Both the position numbers and the translations under genes were made by a program. The notes under the pieces were generated by a model, which saw only the letters and a program-made list of their open reading frames with translations, was not told where the DNA came from and did no database searches. A DNA stretch of 48,504 nt from an uncultured Clostridia bacterium (lineage in GTDB: Bacteria > Bacillota > Peptococcia > Peptococcales > Peptococcaceae), in NCBI GenBank assembly GCA_944391285.1, contig CALXSY010000013.1, forward strand, positions 1 through 48,504. The letters run 5' to 3'. Positions 24,737 to 33,177 of the stretch are shown one piece after another; position 1 is the first letter of the stretch, and each line of letters opens with the position of its first letter.

Positions 24737-24765
24737 TTGCCGCAGTTTAAGCATTACTGCGGCAA
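24737..24765 (-). promoter_or_regulatory. Leader hairpin upstream of the racemase-like gene
   Basis: TTGCCGCAGT (24756-24765 on the minus strand) pairs perfectly with ACTGCGGCAA (24737-24746) around nine bases. It lies between the promoter and the ribosome-binding site and is not followed by a T-run, so it is a structured leader and not a terminator. Confidence 0.6.
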
Positions 24766-24785
24766 AAATTTTTAGGTATTATTTG

Positions 24786-24814
24786 ATTTTATCATGCTTT
24801 AAAATCTTTGTCAA
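24786..24814 (-). promoter_or_regulatory. Sigma-A promoter of the racemase-like/femX operon
   Basis: On the minus strand TTGACA (24809-24814), 17 bases, TAAAAT (24786-24791). Confidence 0.85.
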
Positions 24815-24855
24815 TATGCCAAAGGAGCGTTACCAATTCTTGAAAAAATTTTTTT

Positions 24856-24888
24856 AAAAAAAGCATTTGCCTTTGGGACAAATGCTTT
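24856..24888 (-). terminator. Terminator of the 24894 gene
   Basis: AAAGCATTTG (24879-24888 on the minus strand), a nine-base loop, CAAATGCTTT and a long T-run. Confidence 0.87.
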
Positions 24889-24893
24889 AATTT

Positions 24894-25979
24894 TTACATA
24901 TTAAATTTAAGCAATATCTGCACCAGTTCTACAGTCTTCAGCTCTTCTTCCAGCAGAAACAAGCTTGGCATATCGTTCAAAAGATTGACGCTCAAATATT
25001 CCCTTAACTTTGCTACTTTTTCCTTGCTGTCGGCACAAAGCCACATTTCTTTGCTGCTCAGAATAATTTTTGCCGAAGAATTTTCCTTGGCGAGCAAAAA
25101 TTCATAAATTTGATAATATTCCTTTTCACCGCTTAATAATAAATTTTCGTCATCGCTTAAAGGCTTAATGAGCCAGCGACCGTCCGGCAGAAAATATTTT
25201 TCAAGATAGCTTTTCGTGCGCAGCTCCTCTTTAAAGCTCAGTTTATAGGTATCCAGCGGAATAAATCTATTCAGCCAATAGCCTTCCTGCTTTAAGATCA
25301 ATTCATAATAAGCATATGTTTGACAATGTAGGTTTTCAGCGGTATTCATTTCCCAGCGAATAATGCCGGCAAGCACCTCTTCGCCTAATTCGTTGGTAAT
25401 TTTCTCCGGCTCGGCAAAATCTATGCTTCCGTCAACAATGCTGTTGCCTTCACCAATAATATTTTTCTGATGAATGAAATTATGCTTGTTTTCCGCCTTA
25501 TTCCTGATTTTCTCATCAGCTAATTCATAAAATAACCCGAAATCGTTAAACAGCAAGATTTCTTTTAAAGTTTCCAAACTCTGCTGCCAATCAAAACTGT
25601 AAATAGGTAAAAGATCGGTCTTTTTATCAGCATTATGCAAAAGATAATTGGTAATGCTGTCATAATAAGCAGCATCTTTCGCTTTCAACTTTACACCTTT
25701 ACTGAGTACGCGATCATAGGCTTCTTTCAGCAAACTCATTGCCGTCGGATAACTTATTTCCACCCATTCAGCCTCATTTATTTTATCTTTCAGCTCCGCT
25801 TCTGCAACCTTACCTTGATGAAAATCCAGCTCATAGCATTGATTATTTTCATTTTCCTGAAGAAAAGCTATCCGACAATAGCCTTTATGCCTGGTTTTGG
25901 TCAGATAAATTTTCGGAGTTTTAATTGCGCTTGATTTACTCTTTTGCCATGTGTTGATACTAACGACTTTGTCACTCAT
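24894..25979 (-). CDS. Uncharacterised cytoplasmic protein, 361 aa
   Basis: I recognise no family. The protein has no signal peptide and no membrane segment, is rich in Lys, Glu and aromatic residues, and opens with a basic segment (TWQKSKSSAIKTPKIYLTK) followed by RHKGYCRIAFLQE. A central region has GIIRWEMNTAENLHCQTYAYYELILKQEGYWLNRFI, which looks like an ordered domain. The C-terminus is Leu-rich and helical. The ATG is preceded by GGAGGCAGGG. It is monocistronic, bounded by the strong terminator at 24856 and by a 210-base gap upstream that holds only a weak TATAAA-like -10. The composition is that of a host gene and not obviously a recent arrival. Confidence 0.8.
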   Translation of the reverse strand: MSDKVVSINTWQKSKSSAIKTPKIYLTKTRHKGYCRIAFLQENENNQCYELDFHQGKVAEAELKDKINEAEWVEISYPTAMSLLKEAYDRVLSKGVKLKAKDAAYYDSITNYLLHNADKKTDLLPIYSFDWQQSLETLKEILLFNDFGLFYELADEKIRNKAENKHNFIHQKNIIGEGNSIVDGSIDFAEPEKITNELGEEVLAGIIRWEMNTAENLHCQTYAYYELILKQEGYWLNRFIPLDTYKLSFKEELRTKSYLEKYFLPDGRWLIKPLSDDENLLLSGEKEYYQIYEFLLAKENSSAKIILSSKEMWLCADSKEKVAKLREYLSVNLLNDMPSLFLLEEELKTVELVQILLKFNM

Positions 25980-26189
25980 CTAAGCATCCCTGCCTCCAGT
26001 TAAAACTCGGATTTATAATCATATTTTAACATTTCGCGCAATAAATTACAATATTCTTTTTCTTTGATTAACTAAAAACTATTTGTACATTCAATATTTT
26101 TTCAAATCATTTTCCGGCAATTATCGAAATATTTTTCTTTGCCTCAGCATTTTTTTTGTTAAACTCCGATATTTTTTTCATTTATCCCC

Positions 26190-26984
26190 TTAAACGCTCA
26201 AATTGGCAATGGCTTCATGGTAACAGTCAATCAGTGCTAAAAGATAACTCTGTGCCAGATACAAAGCTTTATCATTTTGCGCTTGCTCAATAATATCTAA
26301 ACCATTTTTATAATCTTTCAGGGCTTCATCGATTTTAAGCATCTCCTGAGCAATATTCTCGTCTTCGTCCATTAGGATTACCGCTATTTCGGTGTCAATC
26401 TGCTCTAAGCTTTCGTCCAACGCATCAAGCATCACCTGCCAGCTTTCTTCAGTGTACTGTTCGTAAGCGGGCTCTTCAAACATTTTTAACGACTGCTTCA
26501 GCAAAACATCAATAGACGCCACAAGCGGCGCTATATGCTCTGAAAATATCTGGTCGTTATCTTTAAATTTCAGTGAAACAGTGTTTAAAGTGTTTTTAGC
26601 AATGTAGACATCAGCACCGATTTCCTGAAATTCCTTAGGCAAGGCATTTAAATCCGCTTCTTGGCTCCAGCAGCCTAAATACAAATGATAAGGCTCTTCA
26701 CCCACCGCATAAACTCGATAACCGTTTTGGGCAAAAAGGTCGATTTCTCCTTGAGCCAATGCCAAATCGCTGATAGCTCCTACATGGCAAGTATAATATT
26801 CCATCGGCTCCAAACGCAAAATGGTCTTTTCCACCACTTCGACCGTCACCTGATCCTCGTCCAAAGGCTCATTATAAGATGAAATTTCGCCGATCAAATA
26901 ACGCCCCAAGCCCTGCACCAGAAAAAATATTATTGCCGCCAAAATCAAAATCAACACAAACCGCAGTAAATGATTTTGTCTCAT
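26190..26984 (-). CDS. Membrane-anchored SPOR-like protein of unknown function
   Basis: 264 aa. A basic N-terminus (MRQNHLLR) and one hydrophobic helix (about 7-30) anchor the protein, with the rest outside. Residues 52-130 (YYTCHVGAISDLALAQGEIDLFAQNGYRVYAV, YHLYLGCW, ADVYIAKN) resemble a SPOR domain, which binds denuded glycan strands at septa; the match is by pattern and moderate. Residues 140-264 are helical. ATG 26984 was chosen because GGGGAGG stands nine bases upstream; ATG 26990 would be only three bases from it. It is single, between typA and the 24894 gene. In Clostridia, small SPOR-like proteins often function in division or sporulation, but nothing here proves it. Confidence 0.78.
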   Translation of the reverse strand: MRQNHLLRFVLILILAAIIFFLVQGLGRYLIGEISSYNEPLDEDQVTVEVVEKTILRLEPMEYYTCHVGAISDLALAQGEIDLFAQNGYRVYAVGEEPYHLYLGCWSQEADLNALPKEFQEIGADVYIAKNTLNTVSLKFKDNDQIFSEHIAPLVASIDVLLKQSLKMFEEPAYEQYTEESWQVMLDALDESLEQIDTEIAVILMDEDENIAQEMLKIDEALKDYKNGLDIIEQAQNDKALYLAQSYLLALIDCYHEAIANLSV

Positions 26985-27049
26985 GATCATCACCCTCCCC
27001 TTTTATTTATGCTAAGGCTTGGGCAATTATGAGTATTTTCTTACATTTA

Positions 27050-27077
27050 AAAAAATCCCTCTTTTTCAGAGGGATTT
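27050..27077 (-). terminator. Terminator of typA
   Basis: AAATCCCTCT pairs with AGAGGGATTT around five bases, with a T-run on the minus strand just after the typA stop. Confidence 0.87.
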
Positions 27078-27079
27078 AA

Positions 27080-28906
27080 TTACTCTTTATTAGCTGCTTG
27101 CTGAGCTTTCAGATAACGCAGGCGATCCTGCGGTTTCAAATATTTTTTACGCAAACGTAAGAAATGAGGCGTTACCTCTAAATATTCATCGTCATTTAAG
27201 AAAGCGATGCACTCTTCCAAGGACATTTCCCGTGGAGTGCTCAAACGAATAGCTTCATCTTTATTGGAAGAACGAATATTGGTCAAATTTTTCTCCTTAC
27301 AGACATTGACCGGAATATCCTGCTCGCGGTTGCTTTCGCCGGCAATCATGCCTTCATAAACCTCTACACCGGGTCCGATAAAGAGCGTGCCTCTTTCTTC
27401 AGCGGCTGCCAAGCCATAACTGCTGCTGATACCGGTTTCATGCACGATTAACACGCCGCTTCTTCTGCCGGTGATTTGCCCGGAATAAGGCTTGTAGCTG
27501 TCAAAGCTGGCATTCATAATGCCGTAGCCGCGGGTATCAGTTAGAAATTCGGTACGGAAGCCGACCAAACCTCTGGAAGGAATCAAATATTCCAAACGAG
27601 TTTGTCCGTTATGGGTGCCCATGTTTTGCATTTCACCATGGCGCTGAGCCAATTTTTCCATGACGGAGCCCATGTATTCCTCCGGCACATCAAAGGTGAC
27701 ATATTCATACGGCTCGCATTTAACGCCATTGATTTCTTTGATAACTACCTGCGGTTTGGATACTTGGAACTCCAAGCCCTCCCGGCGCATAGTTTCAATT
27801 AAGATCGATAAATGCAGCTCACCTCTGCCGGCTACTTTAAACATATCGGCGCTGTCTGTAGCTTCAACACGCAAGGCCACGTCGGTTTCCATTTCTTTGA
27901 ACAAACGGGCAGACAATTTGCGGGAAGTTACCGGCTCGCCGTCCTTGCCGGCAAAGGGTGAATTATTGACCATAAAGAACATTTCCAAAGTCGGCTCTTC
28001 GATGGCGATGAAAGGCAATGGTTCTAAGCAGTCAGGAGCACAGATAGTTTCACCGACATTGATTTCACCCAAGCCGCTGATAGCGACAATTTCACCTACT
28101 GAAGCTTCTGGAATATCAAAACGTTTCAAGCCTTTGAATCCCATCAGTTTACTGATGCGCACATTGCGGGCTTTACCCTCGCTGTTTAACACCGCTACGG
28201 TGCTGCCGGAGGTAATTTTGCCGCGGTTAATAGTGCAGATAGCGATTCTGCCAACAAAATCGTTATAGTCCATCAAGGTAATCTGTGCTTGCAAAGGACC
28301 GTCGGGATCACCTTTCGGCGCCGGAATTTTTTCGATAATAGTTTCAAAAAGCGGGGTTAAATCCACTGCCTCAACATTCAAGTCTTTAGTAGCTACGCCG
28401 CGGATACCGGAAGCAAAAATTACCGGAAAATCCAGCTGCGCTTCATTAGCTCCTAAGTCAATGAATAAATCCAAAACCTCGTCCACTACTTCTAAAGGAC
28501 GAGCAAACTCTCTGTCCATTTTATTGATAACCACAATAGGAGTCAAATTTTGCGCCAACGCTTTTTTCAAAACAAAACGGGTTTGCGGCATACAGCCTTC
28601 GAAAGCGTCGACTACCAGAAGCACGCCGTCAACCATTTTCATGATGCGCTCAACTTCACCGCCAAAATCGGCATGACCGGGAGTGTCAACGATATTGATA
28701 GTGTAATCTTTATAATTAATCGAAGTGTTTTTAGCTAAGATAGTGATGCCCTTTTCTCTTTCCAAATCATTGGAATCCATCATTCTCTCTGCGAGCTGCT
28801 CATTGGCGCGGAAGGTGCCCGATTGGCTTAGGAGTTTATCTACCAATGTGGTTTTACCATGGTCAACGTGAGCGATAATCGCAATGTTTCTGATATTATT
28901 CTGCAT
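27080..28906 (-). CDS. typA: Ribosome-associated translational GTPase TypA/BipA
   Basis: 608 aa. TypA is an EF-G-like GTPase that assists 50S assembly and stress or cold growth. The G1 motif AHVDHGKTTLVDKL, then DTPGHADFGGEVER, NKMDR and the effector loop EREKGITI are intact. Domain II (about 205-295), an EF-G-like domain III and the BipA-specific C-terminus (PSRGLVGFRTEFLTDTRG, SFDSYKPYSG, REMSLEECIAFLNDDEYLEVTP) follow. The ATG at 28904-28906 has AAGGAGG seven bases upstream; the frame's extra eight codons to a TTG at 28930 are not conserved. A TATAAT sits near 28957 on the minus strand but lacks a good -35. Confidence 0.97.
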   Translation of the reverse strand: MQNNIRNIAIIAHVDHGKTTLVDKLLSQSGTFRANEQLAERMMDSNDLEREKGITILAKNTSINYKDYTINIVDTPGHADFGGEVERIMKMVDGVLLVVDAFEGCMPQTRFVLKKALAQNLTPIVVINKMDREFARPLEVVDEVLDLFIDLGANEAQLDFPVIFASGIRGVATKDLNVEAVDLTPLFETIIEKIPAPKGDPDGPLQAQITLMDYNDFVGRIAICTINRGKITSGSTVAVLNSEGKARNVRISKLMGFKGLKRFDIPEASVGEIVAISGLGEINVGETICAPDCLEPLPFIAIEEPTLEMFFMVNNSPFAGKDGEPVTSRKLSARLFKEMETDVALRVEATDSADMFKVAGRGELHLSILIETMRREGLEFQVSKPQVVIKEINGVKCEPYEYVTFDVPEEYMGSVMEKLAQRHGEMQNMGTHNGQTRLEYLIPSRGLVGFRTEFLTDTRGYGIMNASFDSYKPYSGQITGRRSGVLIVHETGISSSYGLAAAEERGTLFIGPGVEVYEGMIAGESNREQDIPVNVCKEKNLTNIRSSNKDEAIRLSTPREMSLEECIAFLNDDEYLEVTPHFLRLRKKYLKPQDRLRYLKAQQAANKE

Positions 28907-29113
28907 AATTATCCTCCTTAAAATTTTCAAGCTTATTGTTCATTTCTTTGCACAATATTATATTTTAACGCACTTGTCCCAAAAATGCAAGAAAAAATCA
29001 TTATTTTTGCCTAAATATTTTTTCCGTTTGTTCAAGGATTTTTATTTATTTTCATTGAAATTTTGGGTATATTTTGCATAAATTTTTACCACACTATTTT
29101 CAGGTGAACTGAA

Positions 29114-29470
29114 ATGAAAGATAATAAGCTGGTTTTAATTTTAGTAGGGGTCGTATCCGGTCTTTTGTGCGGGCTTTTGGGAGTAGGCGGCGGAGTGATT
29201 GTGGTGTTATACTTTACGCTTATTTTAAAGCAGGAACAGCACATTGCTCAAGCTACCGCCATCAGCGTAATAGTCGCCGCCAGCACAGTCAGCTGCATAG
29301 TTTATTTTTACAGCGGCGCTTTGGACTGGGGGCTTATAGGCGGCAGTATTATCGGCTCGGTAGCCGGCGGCTATGTAGGAGCACGGCTGATGAAAAAAAT
29401 CTCCGCCGTCAATCTGCGCCGGATTTTTGGCTTTTTTATGCTCATTGCCGGAGTTTATATGTTTATCTGA
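29114..29470 (+). CDS. TauE/SafE-family half-transporter, first subunit
   Basis: 118 aa with about four hydrophobic helices. It contains the glycine-rich motif GLLCGLLGVGGGVIVV, the hallmark of the N-terminal half of TauE/SafE (DUF81) anion or sulfur-compound exporters, and TAISVIVAASTVSCIVYF. A normal member is about 250 aa with two such halves. Here the first half is a complete gene, with AGGTGA upstream of its ATG and a TGA end. The second half is a separate gene eight bases on. The two products probably pair in the membrane (inference). Confidence 0.85.
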   Translation: MKDNKLVLILVGVVSGLLCGLLGVGGGVIVVLYFTLILKQEQHIAQATAISVIVAASTVSCIVYFYSGALDWGLIGGSIIGSVAGGYVGARLMKKISAVNLRRIFGFFMLIAGVYMFI

Positions 29471-29478
29471 GGTGAAAT

Positions 29479-29841
29479 ATGCTAATAGTTTTAGGCTTTT
29501 TAGCCGGTATTTTAAGCAGTATGGGTGTAGGCGGCGGCACCCTTTTAGTGCCGTGTCTGGTGCATTTTTATGATGCACCGCAGGTTATTGCTCAAGGGGT
29601 AATTATGACTATCTTTTTGCCCACGGCGGCAGTTGCTTTATTCAGCCATTACAAAAACGGTTACTTGCGGTTGAATATTGCCGTTTATTTAGCCTTAGGT
29701 GGCTTGGGCGGTGCTGTTGCCGGAGCTTGGCTGGCCAATCATTTAGCCAATGATTATCTGAGCTGGATTTTCGGCGCCTTTTTAATCATCACCGGCTTAC
29801 AGCAAATTTTCAGCAAAAAGAAAAAAGCGGAAAAAAGCTAA
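29479..29841 (+). CDS. TauE/SafE-family half-transporter, second subunit
   Basis: 120 aa, about four hydrophobic helices, with the repeated motif GFLAGILSSMGVGGGTLLVP and LANHLANDYLSWIFGAFLIITG. It starts at ATG 29479, with GAGGTGA spanning the stop of the first half-gene. Separate stop, ribosome-binding site and start argue that the split is genuine and not a frameshift. It ends in a Lys-rich tail overlapped by the terminator hairpin. Substrate unknown. Confidence 0.85.
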   Translation: MLIVLGFLAGILSSMGVGGGTLLVPCLVHFYDAPQVIAQGVIMTIFLPTAAVALFSHYKNGYLRLNIAVYLALGGLGGAVAGAWLANHLANDYLSWIFGAFLIITGLQQIFSKKKKAEKS

Positions 29842-29862
29842 ATGCTTCTTTCCGCCTTTTTT
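29824..29862 (+). terminator. Bidirectional terminator between the TauE pair and the SLH gene
   Basis: GCGGAAAAAAGC pairs with GCTTCTTTCCGC, with A and T runs on both sides; the stem overlaps the stop of the second half-transporter. Confidence 0.83.
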
Positions 29863-32513
29863 TATTTCTTCACTATCTCATAAGCTTTATTGTCATCGTA
29901 ATAGATTGTTACGATAGCGTTAGGACTGATGCTGCTTGCCTTAATGCTGGTAGTTGAGGAGGAAGTGTGAATATAGCAACTATCGGTTATTTCATAGCTG
30001 GTCCAGTCACCGGCAGTGGAGGAATTAACCAGATAGATATATTTATCACTGGAAACGCCTACTGTCGCTGTGCGTTCCTGCAAAGCGGCTACGTGAATAG
30101 CGCCGGAACCCTGTTGAGTGATAGCTACACGGTCATTGGTCTTCAAATTAGAAGAGTTGATAGCATTATAGGAATAACTGCCCTTAGTCAGAGTACTTAC
30201 CGGGCTAAAGGTAAAGTAATGGGTATTGCCGTCGTAACCCTTTAAGGTAATAGCTCCGGTAGTGTAGTTAACTGAGCTGATGGTACCGCTGTAAGTGGCA
30301 GTAGCTTCTGCTTTGGTGATTTCATAGCCTTGATAGGTGACGATCAAATGATCTCCTTCGTTCAAATCACCGGCTACCGGATCATTATTGCCGGGGATTA
30401 CAAGATCTACGCTTGCATCTATGCCGATAGTCTGCTTCTTGCCGTCTTCATCGGTTACGCTCACTAAGGTGCTGTTGGAGCCGTAAGCTTTAACTACGGT
30501 GTATTCAACCTCGACGATAACATCAATGGTGCTGATCTTATTGTTGGAGTTTTTCACCATTGCCACTTGGTCGCCGACTTTGAGGGCTGTCAAGCTGTCA
30601 TAGCCGGAGGTTTTCTTATTAACGGTAACATTGCTGGATACATCATAAGTCTGCTCATTGCCGCTGGCTAAGGTTACGGTAATTTCATCATTTTTCTTGT
30701 CTACAGATTCAATTGTGCCGTAAATCTTCGAGTCAGCTTCTATACGAGTAACCTTACCATTTTCTACAGTCAAGGAAACTTCCATATCCTGTTTTAAGGA
30801 GCCTAAAGATGAGCTTGAACCGTTTAATTTAACGGTAACACTGCTGGCTAAAGGATAGTTGCTCAAAATACCGTCATTTTTTACAAAGATGATTCTGTTA
30901 GTGGTATCCAAGGAGTACAAGGTGCCTTTGGTAGAATCATTGACATCACGGTCTGCTACTACTTTAGAAAGCATATTGCCGGAAACAGTTAAACTAACTT
31001 TTTCCCCGCTGATTAAATCATCAGCTCCGCCGGTAGTTTTGCCAAAGACAAAGGCTGTGGAGGAATTATAATATTTAGCGCCGATGTTGTTAGACGCATC
31101 CAAATAATTGATAACCTTATTGTCGGTATCCACCGAAACTATAGTAACTTTGCCGGAAACATCGGCATCAGTTACACCGCCGTCTGCTACTGTGCCGCTG
31201 ACAGCAATAGCAGTCATAGTAGTGCCGGACAGGCTGTACTGCGCCATATCGCCAACCTTCAAACTGCTGGTGGTAGCAGAGAGCATGCCGGAAACGCTTA
31301 CTTTAATATCGCTGGCCATAGTATAAGTCGCAAGCTCACCGTTTTCGTCCATAATGATGAGGTTTTTATATACATCTACCAAATGGATACTGCCGCTTTT
31401 AATATTGCTGTCTCCGCTTTTAATAACGATACTCAGGGCATTTTGCTCGTCATCTACCGACACGGTAACTTCGTCATCCAAGCTTAAATCATTGACACTG
31501 CCGCTGACCGAAGTGCTGCCTTTATAATATTTAGTGTCATTGGTTAACACAATAGTATTTAATTTCTCATCTTCATCGGTAACTACTATCGTAGTACGAT
31601 TAGCGTCAAGATAGCTTACCTTGCCTTCAATAGTAGTTGCAACCGGTACATAAGCATCTTTTTCGCAGATTTCCAAATAACTTAGCAAGCTGCCGTCATA
31701 AACTGCCATGACATAGCTGCCCACTGTCAAATCACTGGCTTTAATTGCCTTAGCTGATTTGTCAAACAAATTGGAATTGTCAACAGCATAAACTACCTTG
31801 CTGGTTGTGCCGTCGGAAATAGTGATGCTGACACCGTTTACTGCGGTCACATCACCGAAAATAACATTGTCAGCTTTAACGCCGATGATATTTTGAATAC
31901 GGGTTAAAAAGGCTGCCATTTCCGCCCTGGTCACATTATTATTAGGCTTGAAGCTTCCATCATCATAGCCTTTGAGCAAATCTAAGGAGTTAGCTACTTT
32001 GACATAGTTTAAATATTTGCTGCCGATTTGGCTGACGTCGGTAAAGGTCAGCTGCTCGGTAGTGGTGTTTATTTCACTCTCTTTATCGGCAATTTTTACT
32101 AAAAGCTTAGCAATCCATTGCCGACTGGCAGAGGTATTGTAAGAAAAATCGTCAGCATCAATTAAATTGGCTTTGTATGCCACTACTGCTGTTTCATAAG
32201 CTCCGTCCCAATCAGGAATATTAAAGGGCAGATACTCGCCTTTGGCGACATTGGCTGTATCTTTGTCCAAGCCCATGACACGCACTGCAAAGCAGATTGC
32301 TTCAAACTGGGTAATATTATTGTCAGCTCTTACAGTAGTGTCTTCATAGCCGGCGATAACATCCTGAGCACTCATTTTATATATACTTTGATATGCCCAA
32401 TGATCGCTGGCAATATCTTTATAACGCACATTTCCTGCCAATGCCATAGTTGATACCAAGCACAATATCAAAACTACGGTCATTATCACTCCAATCTTTC
32501 TCTTAGTCTTCAT
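29862..32513 (-). CDS. SLH-domain surface protein with tandem beta repeats
   Basis: 883 aa. A signal peptide (about 1-27, MKTKRKIGVIMTVVLILCLV then STMALA) is followed by three SLH modules at about 31-80, 95-150 and 165-212 (YKDIASDHWAYQSIYKMSA, FTDVSQIGSKYLNYVKVANS, NNNVTRAEMAAFLTRI). SLH modules hold proteins to pyruvylated secondary wall polymer. The remaining 660 residues consist of roughly seven or eight divergent OB-like repeats of 60-90 residues, each built as G-x-hydrophobic, short strand, DxxN, then a Val/Thr strand and VGDxV. The extreme Val, Ser, Thr, Asp and Asn content and lack of Cys fit an S-layer or surface protein. ATG 32513 follows AAAGGGG. Whether it is the main S-layer protein cannot be said. 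Confidence 0.9.
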   Translation of the reverse strand: MKTKRKIGVIMTVVLILCLVSTMALAGNVRYKDIASDHWAYQSIYKMSAQDVIAGYEDTTVRADNNITQFEAICFAVRVMGLDKDTANVAKGEYLPFNIPDWDGAYETAVVAYKANLIDADDFSYNTSASRQWIAKLLVKIADKESEINTTTEQLTFTDVSQIGSKYLNYVKVANSLDLLKGYDDGSFKPNNNVTRAEMAAFLTRIQNIIGVKADNVIFGDVTAVNGVSITISDGTTSKVVYAVDNSNLFDKSAKAIKASDLTVGSYVMAVYDGSLLSYLEICEKDAYVPVATTIEGKVSYLDANRTTIVVTDEDEKLNTIVLTNDTKYYKGSTSVSGSVNDLSLDDEVTVSVDDEQNALSIVIKSGDSNIKSGSIHLVDVYKNLIIMDENGELATYTMASDIKVSVSGMLSATTSSLKVGDMAQYSLSGTTMTAIAVSGTVADGGVTDADVSGKVTIVSVDTDNKVINYLDASNNIGAKYYNSSTAFVFGKTTGGADDLISGEKVSLTVSGNMLSKVVADRDVNDSTKGTLYSLDTTNRIIFVKNDGILSNYPLASSVTVKLNGSSSSLGSLKQDMEVSLTVENGKVTRIEADSKIYGTIESVDKKNDEITVTLASGNEQTYDVSSNVTVNKKTSGYDSLTALKVGDQVAMVKNSNNKISTIDVIVEVEYTVVKAYGSNSTLVSVTDEDGKKQTIGIDASVDLVIPGNNDPVAGDLNEGDHLIVTYQGYEITKAEATATYSGTISSVNYTTGAITLKGYDGNTHYFTFSPVSTLTKGSYSYNAINSSNLKTNDRVAITQQGSGAIHVAALQERTATVGVSSDKYIYLVNSSTAGDWTSYEITDSCYIHTSSSTTSIKASSISPNAIVTIYYDDNKAYEIVKK

Positions 32514-32601
32514 CACAAAGCCCCTTTCACTTTTTCTTTCTTCAGAAATTACACAAATAATTTCTTTTTAATTGCTTTTTTATCAACTTTCACAATTTAC
32601 T

Positions 32602-32628
32602 ATAGCACATTTTCCTCAAATGCGCTAT
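32602..32628. repeat. 27-bp inverted repeat between divergent genes (operator-like)
   Basis: ATAGCACATTT (32602-32612) and AAATGCGCTAT (32618-32628) are inverted with one mismatch around TCCTC. The element lies between the divergent SLH and HPP genes, 46 bases from the HPP start, where a repressor site or leader hairpin could act. Confidence 0.55.
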
Positions 32629-32673
32629 ACTAAAATAGCTATTTTAAACATTTCATGGGAGGAAATTTTAAAA

Positions 32674-33177
32674 ATGCTTCATTATCCGAAATTTTTAAGC
32701 CAAACCCATCTTTTTTGCAAAATACCATTATCCGAACTTATAGGAACGGCTGTTGGCTGCTTTTGCGGCTTGGGGCTGGTTTCCCATTTAAGCATGCAGG
32801 AGCATATGCCCTTGCTGATTGCTTCTTTCGGAGCTACGTCTCTTTTATTGTTTGCCTACCCACAGGCGCCCATGGCTCAGCCCCGCAATGTAATCGGCGG
32901 GCATTTTATCTCTGCTTTGATCGGAGTGAGCTGCTACAATCTTTGGGGATTGAGCTGGTTATCCATAACCTTAGCCGCTACCCTTGCCATCTTAGCTATG
33001 CTTATCACCGATACTGCCCATCCGCCCGGAGGAGCTACAGCGCTGGTTGCCATTATGGGCGAAGCTGACTATTCCTTTGTTTTCACGCCTATTTTATTCG
33101 GCGCAGTTATTTTGGTCTGCGTAGCAATTATAGTCAATTATTTTACGCCCGGCAGGCATTATCCCCTTGAGAAATAA
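32674..33177 (+). CDS. HPP-family integral membrane protein
   Basis: 167 aa with four or five hydrophobic helices. The family motif is intact: FGATSLLLFAYPQAPMAQPRNVIGGH and DTAHPPGGATALVAI, the latter giving the HPP name. In cyanobacteria a relative moves nitrite; the function of bacterial HPP proteins is otherwise unclear. The ATG at 32674 has GGGAGG 11 bases upstream; the upstream extension from 32572 crosses the inverted repeat and is not conserved. It is single, divergent from the SLH gene. Confidence 0.9.
   Translation: MLHYPKFLSQTHLFCKIPLSELIGTAVGCFCGLGLVSHLSMQEHMPLLIASFGATSLLLFAYPQAPMAQPRNVIGGHFISALIGVSCYNLWGLSWLSITLAATLAILAMLITDTAHPPGGATALVAIMGEADYSFVFTPILFGAVILVCVAIIVNYFTPGRHYPLEK

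Noticed and set aside
25980-26189. A small RNA or gene in the 210-base gap.
   Set aside because: Only AT-rich sequence and a weak TATAAA-like -10 were seen; no ORF with a ribosome-binding site and no clear hairpin.
27660-28268. A 202-codon open frame on the plus strand inside typA.
   Set aside because: It lies fully opposite the conserved typA frame, has no family features and no ribosome-binding site.
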